A stretch of 60,244 nucleotides of DNA. Origin: Bacillota bacterium (GTDB lineage: Bacteria; Bacillota; Clostridia; Peptostreptococcales; Anaerovoracaceae). Position numbers and translations under genes: made by a program. Each line of letters opens with the position of its first letter. The first letter of the stretch is position 1. The notes under the pieces were generated by a model. It was not told where the DNA came from and did no database searches. It worked only from the letters and a program-made list of their open reading frames with translations. The stretch is from positions 1-60,244 of the forward strand of contig JAFRKJ010000045.1 in the NCBI GenBank assembly GCA_017431785.1. Reading direction: 5' to 3'. Below are positions 42,098 through 50,464 of this stretch, one piece after another.

Positions 42098-43414
42098 CTA
42101 TTCAACGATTTCCCAGGTCTTCTTGATCTTTGTATCAAGAGTGATGCCCAGCTCTTCCGCATATCTGAAGTATTCATCTACCTGTTCATCAGAAAGCATG
42201 TCAGAAGAGATGACGCCGCTCTGACCTTCAAACTGATCGTTAATGAAGAGTTTTGAGAACATATATCCGCCCTGACCAGTCAGATACATCTCGCCTGTCA
42301 TCTTAGCTCTCTCGAAGGATTCGACAAAACCAGGTGCATTCACGTGGACTTCCACGAGGACGCCCTCATCATCCTTACGTCCATATGCTTCAATGACCAT
42401 ACAGCCGGAGTCAAGAGCCATACCTTCATCTACGAAGGATTTGATTTCCTCTTCGTATTTCGGAGCATGCGGCAGATGGCTGAGCACGAAGTCAAACGGT
42501 ACGATTTTCTGACCGTTGAACTCTTCCTCTTCATGACTGAGCATTCCTGCTTCATAAAGAGGTGCAGCGAAGTCCATACCGGCTCCGGCATACTTGAAGT
42601 ATGCGTTCTTACAGCCTTTGAAATGAGTATCTGCATTGAAACTGTACTGGAGAGGTTCGTCATGGCAATGTTCTCTGAAAGTAATCCTGCTTTCCATGTA
42701 CGGATACTGTCTTGTGATCGGTCTGCCGAACGCAGGAGTGTTGATCAGTTTACCGCCTTCCCAGGCCAGCGCCATTTCACTCATATCCGTAAGAGCGGTG
42801 ATAGGAGACCACCAGAATGGCTGGAAACGTTTCGCAATCGCACCTTCCCAGACAAAGTTGTAGATGGTATCGCATTTGTCGAGATAACGCATGGCGTACT
42901 TGGTCGCGGCGCAGATAAGGCCCGGTGCAGAACCGGTTCCGAATATGGCCAGTTTGCCGATTTCTTCAAACTTCGGTCCATACAGTTCAAACATAGCCCG
43001 GATGCTTCTGTACCAGTTGAGCGTGTCCGGATCCTGGAGCTCAGGTTCGTCGCCTTCCGCAATCGCCTTTTTGCCTGGCTCGCTTTCTGCCCACATATCA
43101 CCCAGTGCTGTGGTGCCAGCGTAATCCTGATAGTTTGCTTTCACGATCAGTGCGGCATCCAGAACATTCTGCGTACACTCAAGTGGCAGACCATTCAGAA
43201 TCAGGTCAACGCCTTCTGCAGCCTTCACAATGCTGTCTAAATCATGAGCGTCAACAAAAGCTCCTTTTGCTTTTGTAAGCTGTGCAACCAACGTGTCTAC
43301 CGCGGTTTGATCATAGTCAGCGCAGATGATTTCGCCGACGTCCGGTTCTGCATCCAGCTTTCTGGCAGCAGTGCTTCCCTGGGCGCCAACACCCAGAACT
43401 AGTATTTTTTTCAT
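42098..43414 (-). CDS. Saccharopine dehydrogenase-like oxidoreductase
   Basis: 438 residues from the ATG at 43414 with a GCGAGG site. The N-terminus has the dinucleotide-binding G-V-G-A-Q-G-S motif and the family's acid-rich D-A-H-D-L-D segment; the rest matches the saccharopine dehydrogenase / Lys9-like C-terminal domain. Family members act on saccharopine, carboxynorspermidine or similar; substrate here unknown. A lysine-metabolism role is suggested only loosely by the lysine-responsive operon elsewhere in the window. Confidence 0.85.
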   Translation of the reverse strand: MKKILVLGVGAQGSTAARKLDAEPDVGEIICADYDQTAVDTLVAQLTKAKGAFVDAHDLDSIVKAAEGVDLILNGLPLECTQNVLDAALIVKANYQDYAGTTALGDMWAESEPGKKAIAEGDEPELQDPDTLNWYRSIRAMFELYGPKFEEIGKLAIFGTGSAPGLICAATKYAMRYLDKCDTIYNFVWEGAIAKRFQPFWWSPITALTDMSEMALAWEGGKLINTPAFGRPITRQYPYMESRITFREHCHDEPLQYSFNADTHFKGCKNAYFKYAGAGMDFAAPLYEAGMLSHEEEEFNGQKIVPFDFVLSHLPHAPKYEEEIKSFVDEGMALDSGCMVIEAYGRKDDEGVLVEVHVNAPGFVESFERAKMTGEMYLTGQGGYMFSKLFINDQFEGQSGVISSDMLSDEQVDEYFRYAEELGITLDTKIKKTWEIVE

Positions 43415-43479
43415 ATTTTTACCTCGCAATCTTTATACTTTCATATTATCATATATTTGATAAGAGAGGTATGATTTTC

Positions 43480-43917
43480 ATGTCGTTACTGGATAAATAT
43501 GCGGAATACAAAAGCAACGTCAGCCAGCGAGGCAATACTGTAACGAGAAGATACATGGATCCGGACTTTCTGATGCCGGATGTGTTCTTCATGATGGATG
43601 AAATCAAGGGCAGGCAGATCCTGCGGAAATACAACAAGGCTTCAGGAATGACGGTATACGCAGGGACCTATCACGTGATATTCAAGACCGAGGATATGGG
43701 ACGGTTCTGTCTGATCATGAGAAGGATCAAGAATGAATGGCCTGTACCGGAGGAATATATGAATCTCAGTGAGATGGAACAGAACACATATATCGTCTCA
43801 GAATACTACCCGGGGACTCACATGAGAATCTATCTCCGGGGACTGGGAGAAGCGGCCCTTGACCGTGTTGTGAAGGAATACGAAAGAAAGACAAGAAAAA
43901 AGCTCACATTGAAATAA
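43480..43917 (+). CDS. Conserved-looking protein of unknown function
   Basis: 145 residues from ATG 43480; an upstream in-frame ATG at 43471 would sit too close to the ribosome site. Soluble and basic. It contains no known motif but reads as a compact alpha/beta protein with several aromatic residues. It is divergent from the dehydrogenase gene and ends in its own terminator. Confidence 0.7.
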   Translation: MSLLDKYAEYKSNVSQRGNTVTRRYMDPDFLMPDVFFMMDEIKGRQILRKYNKASGMTVYAGTYHVIFKTEDMGRFCLIMRRIKNEWPVPEEYMNLSEMEQNTYIVSEYYPGTHMRIYLRGLGEAALDRVVKEYERKTRKKLTLK

Positions 43918-43928
43918 TGTGAGCTTTT
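43897..43928. terminator. Bidirectional intrinsic terminator
   Basis: AAAAGCTCACATT / AATGTGAGCTTTT with GAAAT loop between two convergent genes; overlaps the end of the 43480 gene. Confidence 0.88.
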
Positions 43929-43957
43929 CAAGTCTGTCAGATGATTGATTTAAGTCA

Positions 43958-44695
43958 TCAGGAAGGGAAGCCCGAATCAGCCAGACCTTCCTGTTTCAGT
44001 ATGTTTTCAAGGACTGTGATATCTGTTGAGATATCCAGCAGACCCTCTGTCGAAACACGATTCAGAATATTGGAGAACGCATCCGCCAGCATCGCCAGAG
44101 AATTTTCAAACTGGGCTTTGATGCGCTGTTCCTCCTGATCCAGATTGCTCAGATTGCAGAGTGTTTGGTAATGCTCAATTGCAGAAACTGTCTTAGGAAG
44201 ATAGTTCTCAACAAACTTGTCATAGCTTTCATGGTCTTCTGGTTCTTTCTCGTAATTGCGGAGAATCTTATCTGTGAGATCTCTGATTTTCAGAATATTG
44301 TCTCTGTGAGCACCGTCGCTGATTCCTTCGAGAGATTCATTGATTCTGCTGATGCTGTCTTTGCGGACAGCTTCGATTTTCTTATATCCCTGCAGAGCAT
44401 GACCGCAGTAGAAACAGTAGTTGATTTCGGAAGGAATCTCTTTACCACAGAACGGGCATTCCATGGGAGCACCGAAATCTTCAGCATTATATTTTGGTTC
44501 AACAACGGTTTCTTTTGCCTTTGCATTATCCTGCCTGTTCGTCGTCTTATCGACGATGATGGTGAAGAGAGCAATAATGATCAGAAGCAATCCGAGGAAA
44601 GTGTGATCCGGGAGATAAATCAGGCCAAGAAGACCTAACAATACGATGACAACGATTCTGGTTCGTCCAAATTCTTTGACTTTATTCTTTTTCAT
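43958..44695 (-). CDS. XpaC-like membrane protein with zinc ribbon
   Basis: 245 residues. Two N-terminal helices (about 12-50), then a zinc ribbon C-P-F-C (about 80-83) / C-F-Y-C (about 94-97), then a mostly helical region whose end resembles the XpaC / 5-bromo-4-chloroindolyl phosphate hydrolysis family. The activity named for XpaC is not established biochemically. It lies 21 bases after the zinc-ribbon gene at 44717 on the same strand; the pair likely forms one unit, perhaps linked to envelope stress. Confidence 0.75.
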   Translation of the reverse strand: MKKNKVKEFGRTRIVVIVLLGLLGLIYLPDHTFLGLLLIIIALFTIIVDKTTNRQDNAKAKETVVEPKYNAEDFGAPMECPFCGKEIPSEINYCFYCGHALQGYKKIEAVRKDSISRINESLEGISDGAHRDNILKIRDLTDKILRNYEKEPEDHESYDKFVENYLPKTVSAIEHYQTLCNLSNLDQEEQRIKAQFENSLAMLADAFSNILNRVSTEGLLDISTDITVLENILKQEGLADSGFPS

Positions 44696-44716
44696 GGTAT
44701 CCTGCCTGTCCGTTTC

Positions 44717-45322
44717 TTATTCTGAAGCCGGTTCAGATTCAGCCGGCTCTGAAGCGTCTGTTTCTTCCTCTGTCTGCGGAGGTTCTGTTTCAGGTGTATC
44801 TTCTGAAACCAGTTCGAAGTAAGCGCTGTCGTAATCGATGACGACGACCTGACCGGCCTTGAGCTTATATCCGCGCGCCAGTGAATACAAGTGATCGATG
44901 GCGTAGGAATTGTAATCTTTGTCGTATTTTTTCTGCGCATCTTCCAGATTGTTGTAGATGTCTACAGACATGTAGCTTTCATTATCTGGAGGGTAGATAT
45001 TGTACCTACCCTGAGGAAGCTCTGAATCCTCTCCGACAACATAGGTACCGGTCAGTTCGATTCCCGCACGTTCCATGCTGACAACATCTCTTTCGTAATT
45101 GTCCAAATTGTCATATGGGTCGTGCGAGCTGACCATCCATCCCATGCCGAGGACAACGCACATGGCAGCGAGGATGATTGAGAGCAATTTGTATCTCTTC
45201 GCCTCTGTGCGCGCCTTTTCGAGGGCTGCAGGCGCCTTTTTCTTTTTTTCCACTTTTGCTCCGCACTCACCGCAGTATTCTGCGTTATCCGGCAGAACTG
45301 TTCCGCATTTATTACAAATCAT
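44717..45322 (-). CDS. Zinc-ribbon membrane protein
   Basis: 201 residues from the ATG at 45322 (a start at 45331 adds M-G-H). N-terminal zinc ribbon (C-N-K-C / C-G-E-C), a short basic linker, one membrane helix at about 46-67, then an extracytoplasmic domain of about 130 residues and a long Glu/Thr/Pro tail. The topology puts the ribbon inside and the domain outside. No activity is known; paired with the XpaC-like gene downstream. Confidence 0.8.
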   Translation of the reverse strand: MICNKCGTVLPDNAEYCGECGAKVEKKKKAPAALEKARTEAKRYKLLSIILAAMCVVLGMGWMVSSHDPYDNLDNYERDVVSMERAGIELTGTYVVGEDSELPQGRYNIYPPDNESYMSVDIYNNLEDAQKKYDKDYNSYAIDHLYSLARGYKLKAGQVVVIDYDSAYFELVSEDTPETEPPQTEEETDASEPAESEPASE

Positions 45323-45445
45323 ATGTCCCATCCTTTCTGTACAAATGATTATAACAAATACACTCTATTTCTTCCAGTTTGCTTTTGCCTTCCCGTCATA
45401 AATGGTATAATCAATGCTGTAATTAAAAAAAGGGAGGACAGAACT

Positions 45446-46159
45446 TTGAAGAAATTTATATTGAAAGAAGACTTTCTGGAGCTGTTCCCGGAAGCGAAGA
45501 TTGGGATCCTGGTGTGTAAGGGAATCGACAACCATGTGAAGGATGAAGAAAAATACGCACCGTGGCTGCGGGAGTGCGAGAAAGTATCTGCACAGTATAC
45601 ATCCAATCCGGAGTTTACATCCAATCCGGTCATCCGTGGATGGAGAGATGCATTCTATAAATTCAAAACCAAGAAGGGAGCACGCTGTTCTATTGAGGCG
45701 CTGCTCAAGCGTGTTGCAAAAGGCAATCAGATAGGAACGATCATTCCTCTGGTGGACATCTACAACGGCATTTCACTGAAGTACGGTGTTCCCATCGGCG
45801 GCGAGGATATCGACAAGTTCGAAGGAGATATGAGGCTGACGATTGCAGAAGGCGGGGAGGACTTCGTCACCTACGGCAGCGAAGGTAAGAGCGAACCGCC
45901 AAGTCCGGGAGAGGTCATCTACAGAGATGACTTCGGCGCAGTATGCCGCTGCTGGAACTGGCGGGAAGCAGAACGTACGATGCTGACGGAGGATACGGTG
46001 AACGCATTCATGATCATTGAAGCACATAACGCCGAGAGCGCAGAGAATATGGATGCAGCACTGGAAGAACTCAGGAGCATGATTGAAACGGAACTGGGCG
46101 GCAGCGTGGAGAAGCGCCTGGCGACCGCAGAGAATCCTGAAGTACTCATAGAAGAGTAA
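45446..46159 (+). CDS. B3/B4 (tRNA-binding-type) domain protein
   Basis: 237 residues starting at TTG 45446, which has an AGGGAGGA site seven bases upstream; the frame is open to 45323 but that part has no family match. It reads like the B3/B4 domain of the phenylalanyl-tRNA synthetase beta chain found as free-standing proteins in many bacteria (P-V-I-R-G-W-R-D, then V-D-I-Y-N-G-I-S-L-K-Y-G-V-P-I-G-G). Such proteins may bind tRNA or edit mischarged tRNA; not proven. Ends in terminator copy H. Confidence 0.8.
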   Translation: MKKFILKEDFLELFPEAKIGILVCKGIDNHVKDEEKYAPWLRECEKVSAQYTSNPEFTSNPVIRGWRDAFYKFKTKKGARCSIEALLKRVAKGNQIGTIIPLVDIYNGISLKYGVPIGGEDIDKFEGDMRLTIAEGGEDFVTYGSEGKSEPPSPGEVIYRDDFGAVCRCWNWREAERTMLTEDTVNAFMIIEAHNAESAENMDAALEELRSMIETELGGSVEKRLATAENPEVLIEE

Positions 46160-46169
46160 GTCAATAAAA

Positions 46170-46202
46170 GAGCCGGCGGGGGATATCCTTACCGGCTCTT
46201 TT
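46170..46202. terminator. Hairpin terminator, repeat copy H (bidirectional)
   Basis: GAGCCGG(CGGG)/CCGGCTC with A and T tracts on either side, between the B3/B4 gene and the convergent DUF937 gene. Confidence 0.88.
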
Positions 46203-46230
46203 GGTGCTATTTGATGTTTTGCTTTTGCTC

Positions 46231-46803
46231 TTATTTCATCATGGAGAGCAGAGCGTTGATCAGCTGTGTTCCGTCGTTGGCTGGAGCAGCCTGAGGTGCT
46301 GGCTGGCTTGCAGCGCCGCCGAACAGTGACAGAAGATCGCCCAGATCCAGACCGTCACTCAGGTCAACACCTGCCTGCTGCTGTGTCTGTGCTGTCTGTG
46401 TTGCAGCAGAAACGCCGCTCATCAGTGATGGAGCAATCGTTCCGAGTACATTGGCGATATCGTCGATGCCGATGCCGGTTTCATTTGACAGGGACTTCAG
46501 AACATCATTTTCATCGTCTCCCAGGATGTGTCCGATGATCTTGCCGCCATCTTCAACGTCAGCAGATGCAATCTGATCTGAAACAGAGGATCTGCTCTGG
46601 TGCTGTCCGAGTGCTCCGAAGAGAGAGGACAGACCTGACTGTGACTGGGAATTGCTTGTCATGTACTTGATGAGCAGAGGCAGAGCAAGAATCAGAAGCT
46701 TCTTGAGCTGAGGCTGCTGAACTCCGGTGTTGTTGGAGAGAGAGCCGAGGGACTGGCTGCTGAGATAAGCAGATAATAGTAATCCAAGTAAATTCATTTT
46801 CAT
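46231..46803 (-). CDS. DUF937 family protein
   Basis: 190 residues, a good AAGGAG site. It is rich in Gln, Ser and Ala with the helix-forming pattern of DUF937 (G-I-G-I-D-D-I-A-N-V-L-G-T-I-A-P-S-L-M-S-G near 116-136). A hydrophobic stretch near residues 37-50 is not clearly a membrane helix. Function is unknown; family members (YidB type) are common in bacteria. Confidence 0.75.
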   Translation of the reverse strand: MKMNLLGLLLSAYLSSQSLGSLSNNTGVQQPQLKKLLILALPLLIKYMTSNSQSQSGLSSLFGALGQHQSRSSVSDQIASADVEDGGKIIGHILGDDENDVLKSLSNETGIGIDDIANVLGTIAPSLMSGVSAATQTAQTQQQAGVDLSDGLDLGDLLSLFGGAASQPAPQAAPANDGTQLINALLSMMK

Positions 46804-46939
46804 TCTCCTTTATTGTTTCTGTTAAAATGATGATCGATATCTTATGTGTATATAATAACCCAAGTCAGAGAATTCAGAAAGAGAAAAATGAGAATAAATG
46901 TGATATAATGTGCAGCGTATGAAAGGAAAGGGTAATCAT

Positions 46940-47089
46940 ATGAGCAGTAAAAAATATGCAAAGAACAGCAAACAGCAGAGTGAATTCAAGAGCATGCATT
47001 CGCCGGTCAAAGTATGGGCGGTGAGAATCGTAGTATTCCTTCTCTGCATTGCGGTTGCAATCACCTTAATACCATCAGTATTCTTCTAA
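46940..47089 (+). CDS. Small single-helix membrane protein
   Basis: 49 residues, start with AAAGG 9 bases upstream. A basic, Ser/Lys-rich N-terminal half is followed by one membrane helix (about 27-46). It lies directly before the CIRCE element, divergent from the DUF937 gene. Not in any family I recognise, but its codon use and ribosome site look real. Confidence 0.55.
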   Translation: MSSKKYAKNSKQQSEFKSMHSPVKVWAVRIVVFLLCIAVAITLIPSVFF

Positions 47090-47114
47090 ATAAAAATCAT
47101 TCTTTCTCAAATTG

Positions 47115-47157
47115 TTAGCACTCACCTATTGACAGTGCTAACAAACAGTGATATGAT
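47115..47157 (+). promoter_or_regulatory. CIRCE operator overlapping the hsp20 promoter
   Basis: TTAGCACTC-N9-CAGTGCTAA matches the HrcA operator (consensus second arm GAGTGCTAA) with one mismatch. TTGACA at 47129-47134, 17-base spacer, TATGAT at 47152-47157 overlap it, so HrcA should repress this promoter until heat or protein damage. Confidence 0.93.
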
Positions 47158-47239
47158 ATGTCCAGAACAAGGGAACAGAGAGAAAAAAGTTCTATTGCTC
47201 AGATAAATATTGACAGAATAATATCCAAAGGGGGAAAGA

Positions 47240-47698
47240 ATGATGTTTTATCCAAGTATTTTTAATGACAACCTGTTTGACGACTTAATGAGTTTTGATT
47301 TTCCAACATTCGCAGCGCCATCCAATGCTGAGAGAAAGTTGTATGAAAAGCAGGCATCAAATCTGATGAAGACAGATGTCCGTGAGCTCGAAGACCACTA
47401 TGAAGTAGATATCGATCTGCCGGGATTCAAGAAAGAAGAAATCAAACTGGAACTGGAAAAAGGTAAACTGACGGTAAGCGCTGCCAGAAACACCAGCGAA
47501 GAAGAAAAGAACGAAGAGGGAAAAGTCATCCGTCAGGAGCGTTATATGGGCTCCATGCAGAGAAGCTTCTATGTAGGTGAGTTCATCACCGAAGAAGATG
47601 TGAAGGCAAGATTTGAAGACGGCGTTCTGAAGCTGGCTGTTCCTAAGAAGGAAGCGCCGAAACTTCCGGAAAAGAAGAGCATCACAATCGAAGGTTAA
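47240..47698 (+). CDS. hsp20: Small heat shock protein Hsp20
   Basis: 152 residues. The alpha-crystallin domain spans about residues 45-140, with the D-L-P-G-F-K-K-E-E-I-K motif and F-E-D-G-V-L-K-L-A-V-P-K near the end. It binds unfolded proteins to keep them from aggregating. A single gene under a CIRCE operator, with a start at tandem ATG codons (47240 and 47243). Ended by the terminator at 47714. Confidence 0.95.
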   Translation: MMFYPSIFNDNLFDDLMSFDFPTFAAPSNAERKLYEKQASNLMKTDVRELEDHYEVDIDLPGFKKEEIKLELEKGKLTVSAARNTSEEEKNEEGKVIRQERYMGSMQRSFYVGEFITEEDVKARFEDGVLKLAVPKKEAPKLPEKKSITIEG

Positions 47699-47713
47699 AC
47701 AGAATCATCAAAA

Positions 47714-47748
47714 GAAGGGCTTCCGCGAAAAGCGGTAAGTCCTTTTTT
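47714..47748 (+). terminator. Intrinsic terminator
   Basis: AAGG-CTT-CCGC / GCGG-AAG-CCTT with GAAAA loop and TTTTTT; ends hsp20. Confidence 0.9.
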
Positions 47749-47762
47749 GTTTAAAACACATC

Positions 47763-47797
47763 TTGATTCAATCCTAAGATTATTGTACAATTGTACA
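47763..47797 (+). promoter_or_regulatory. Promoter with palindromic operator of the HTH-symporter operon
   Basis: TTGATT, 17-base spacer, TACAAT. The -10 lies inside the palindrome TGTACAATTGTACA (47784-47797), whose core TACAATTGTA recurs at 29603-29616 before the SpoIIE operon. A dimeric repressor could cover this promoter. Confidence 0.65.
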
Positions 47798-47833
47798 CGG
47801 TAAAGTACATTAATTGAAAGGAGATATAGTCAA

Positions 47834-48022
47834 ATGGCTGGAGATATCAAGTTTCTGACGGTTGAAGATGTTGCCGAGATGCTTCAAGTGACAAGAACGA
47901 CGATTTACAACCTAAAGAAGCAGGGACTTCCATTTATCAAGCTTGGCAAGAATATCCGCTTCGATCAGGATGACGTAGTCGACTGGGTCAGAAGCAATAG
48001 ACAGGTCGAAAAGAATGATTAA
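47834..48022 (+). CDS. Excisionase/AlpA-like helix-turn-helix protein
   Basis: 62 residues, GAAAGGAG site. A winged helix of the excisionase (MerR-like) type: L-T-V-E-D-V-A-E-M-L-Q-V-T-R-T-T-I-Y-N as the DNA-reading part and F-I-K-L-G-K-N-I-R-F as the wing. It is preceded by a palindrome over its own promoter and overlaps the symporter gene by 8 bases. It may regulate that promoter rather than any mobile element, as no integrase is near. Confidence 0.85.
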   Translation: MAGDIKFLTVEDVAEMLQVTRTTIYNLKKQGLPFIKLGKNIRFDQDDVVDWVRSNRQVEKND

Positions 48023-49421
48023 TGCTCTGATAATCGGAGGAATATATTTAATTATTTTGTTTGTGTTAAGTGCCTTCCTGATCAGGAAGGCATTGACTTC
48101 TTTTGAGGACTATAGCTACTGCGGCAGATCCCTCGGCATCGGGTTTGTCTTTTTTACCTATTTGGGAACCTGGATAGGCGGAGGGACCATTATTGGCTTA
48201 GTAGGAAGAAGCCATGACTATGGCGCAAGTCAATACTGGATCATGGCTATGGCCTGTTTTGTCGAGCTTTTTTTCGCCTTCTTCCTGATCGATAAGATTC
48301 GGGATAAGGAGTACAAAAGCATCACTGTTTTTTTTGCGTCCAATTATCCTATGCACGGCGGGATTGTCAGAATTCCCGCTGCAGCAGCGCTGCTGATCAG
48401 AAATGTAACTATGATCGCCATGCAGTTCAGCGCGCTTTCATATCTAATAACCATCACCTTCGGAATCAACAGAAGTCTTGCACTGATGATCATATTTATT
48501 GTCATCATCGGGTATACGGTTCTGAGCGGTCTTTGGGGTGTTGCCATGACAGACGTTTTTCAGGGCATACTCCAGACATTCAGCATCATTGCGTTGATTG
48601 TAGTCACACTATACGCAGCGGGCGGTATCGGCGGCATTGAGCATTTCTATCTTGAAGAGGAGGAACTGGACAGTCTGAACCTCTTCTCGACATCTATGAG
48701 CTGGTATGAAATCATCATGTTCATCGCTGCTTTCGGATTGTTCTTCCTGATGAACGATCAGACGAATTGGGAAAGAATTTACGCCAGCAAAGGGGACCGC
48801 ACCGCTAAGTGGGGTTTCATGCTGCCTCTCGTCATCACATTGATCAGCCTTGTGATGATCTCTTATCTCGGTGTGTTTCAGAGAGCCATATCCGGAGGTG
48901 TTGAAGATTCCCAGTCTGTTCTATACACATTTCTGTTCGACCGCGGAGGTTCGATTCTGACGATTCTGATCATGGTCGGACTCATCGCTGCCATTATGTC
49001 TTCGGCAGATTCCTTTCTGCTGGCATCCGGAATCATGATTTCTGAAGATATCATCAAGACATTCATCATAAGGGACATGTCAGACAGGGCGATGATATTC
49101 TTTACTCGTATCTTTGTTGTGGTAACAGGATCCATCGCGTTCACCTTTGCCATCAACATCCATGACATTCTCTCTCTCTGGCTGACAGGAATCGGTATGA
49201 CATCCATCATTCTTCTGCCGGGTTATTTCTTGGGCTGGGGTAGGAGAAAACCTTCTACAGATACTGTTCTTGCCGGTATGGGTGCCGGTTCTGTATGTGT
49301 TCTGCTGATGATGTTCGGGATCATACCAGTAGAGGCGCCGTATATTTGCGCCTGCTGTATTCTCAATCTTCTCATTTGTGCGATTCCAGTAAAGCGGAAC
49401 CGCATCCCTGACAACGCTTAA
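48015..49421 (+). CDS. Sodium:solute symporter (SSS family)
   Basis: 468 residues with about 13 membrane helices; the family's T-W-I-G-G-G-T-I-I-G motif (near 51-60) and the N-D-Q-T-N-W-E-R region are visible. Members move proline, pantothenate, sugars or organic ions with sodium; the substrate here is unknown. Its start overlaps the HTH gene, so they are one operon. Confidence 0.9.
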   Translation: MINALIIGGIYLIILFVLSAFLIRKALTSFEDYSYCGRSLGIGFVFFTYLGTWIGGGTIIGLVGRSHDYGASQYWIMAMACFVELFFAFFLIDKIRDKEYKSITVFFASNYPMHGGIVRIPAAAALLIRNVTMIAMQFSALSYLITITFGINRSLALMIIFIVIIGYTVLSGLWGVAMTDVFQGILQTFSIIALIVVTLYAAGGIGGIEHFYLEEEELDSLNLFSTSMSWYEIIMFIAAFGLFFLMNDQTNWERIYASKGDRTAKWGFMLPLVITLISLVMISYLGVFQRAISGGVEDSQSVLYTFLFDRGGSILTILIMVGLIAAIMSSADSFLLASGIMISEDIIKTFIIRDMSDRAMIFFTRIFVVVTGSIAFTFAINIHDILSLWLTGIGMTSIILLPGYFLGWGRRKPSTDTVLAGMGAGSVCVLLMMFGIIPVEAPYICACCILNLLICAIPVKRNRIPDNA

Positions 49422-49459
49422 TTATCTTGACAAAAACATCACACTGATTTAAACTTACG

Positions 49460-49488
49460 GTAGTTTACAATAATATACAATAAACTAC
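49460..49488 (+). promoter_or_regulatory. Inverted repeat before the nitrilase gene
   Basis: GTAGTTTA and TAAACTAC, a perfect 8-base inverted repeat with a 13-base spacer, lie about 25 bases upstream of the nitrilase start and probably overlap its promoter; a likely operator. Confidence 0.5.
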
Positions 49489-49511
49489 TTGTTTTAATGG
49501 AGGAGGAAGCA

Positions 49512-50405
49512 ATGAAGGATATTATGACTGTTGCTGTCGTCAACTTCAAGGTCGATGCATGCAACAAAGAAGGCAATCTGTCCAGAATCTGCGGGTATGT
49601 TGAAGCAGCGGCAAAACGCGGCGCAGATCTGGTACTGCTCCCGGAACTCTGTCTATATGGATACGACTACTATGTAGACACGAAGATTCCGCAGGCGGAG
49701 AAGATTGAAACAGCTGAGCTGAAGGATGGTCCATCAGCACAGGCGGTAGCTGAAGTTGCGAAGAAATACGGAGTTTACGTTGTATTCGGAATGGCCGAAA
49801 AGAAAGAAGACACACCGGATGCAATCCTGTACAATTCCGCGATCGCAATCGGTCCGGACGGTATTATCGATTCCTATCAGAAAATGCATCCGTTCGAAAC
49901 TGAGAGTGTATGGTGCGAGAAGGGTGAGAAACCATTTATGTTCGATACACCTTGGGGACCTGTTGGTATCAGCATCTGTTTTGATACCTACCAGTTCCCG
50001 GAACTGCAGAGACATTACTGCGCACAGGGATGCCGTCTCGTACTGAATCCGACTGCTTTTATCGAAGAAGTACCATTCGATGGAAGCCGCGACGCCTTCT
50101 GCCAGACATTCGGAAAGACGCTGGAGTACGGCGTGATCTGCAATACGATCTACATCGCAACAGCAAATCTGACCGGCATGGATACCGAATGCTATTTCGG
50201 CGGCGGAAGCAGCATTATGGGCCCGAAGATCACGCCATTCTACGAGACGATGCTCCACTACTATGCAGGCGGACCGGAAGATAATCAGGCGGAACTGCTG
50301 ATGGCGACAATCGACTTGTCACTGGCAGAGAGGCGTTTGTTCGTAGACAAAGAGATTACAGGCGTACCTGACTACAGACCTGAAATCTATAAGAAGTTCC
50401 TGTAA
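49512..50405 (+). CDS. Carbon-nitrogen hydrolase (nitrilase superfamily)
   Basis: 297 residues from ATG 49512 (GGAGGAGG upstream). Catalytic triad in place: Glu45 in L-P-E-L-C-L-Y-G, Lys124 in Q-K-M-H-P-F, Cys156 in I-S-I-C-F-D. It cleaves an amide or nitrile bond; relatives include N-carbamoylputrescine amidases and aliphatic amidases. It is 59 bases before an APC permease gene, so uptake and hydrolysis of the same amide or amine are likely linked. Confidence 0.92.
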   Translation: MKDIMTVAVVNFKVDACNKEGNLSRICGYVEAAAKRGADLVLLPELCLYGYDYYVDTKIPQAEKIETAELKDGPSAQAVAEVAKKYGVYVVFGMAEKKEDTPDAILYNSAIAIGPDGIIDSYQKMHPFETESVWCEKGEKPFMFDTPWGPVGISICFDTYQFPELQRHYCAQGCRLVLNPTAFIEEVPFDGSRDAFCQTFGKTLEYGVICNTIYIATANLTGMDTECYFGGGSSIMGPKITPFYETMLHYYAGGPEDNQAELLMATIDLSLAERRLFVDKEITGVPDYRPEIYKKFL

Positions 50406-50464
50406 TGCAAAGTCAGTAACTACATTATCATCATTCATAAATCGTTAAGAGAGGAGAAATTTCA

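Noticed and set aside
47834-48022. Prophage or integrative element marker
   Set aside because: Only an excisionase-like regulator; no integrase, phage genes or att repeats are seen around it.
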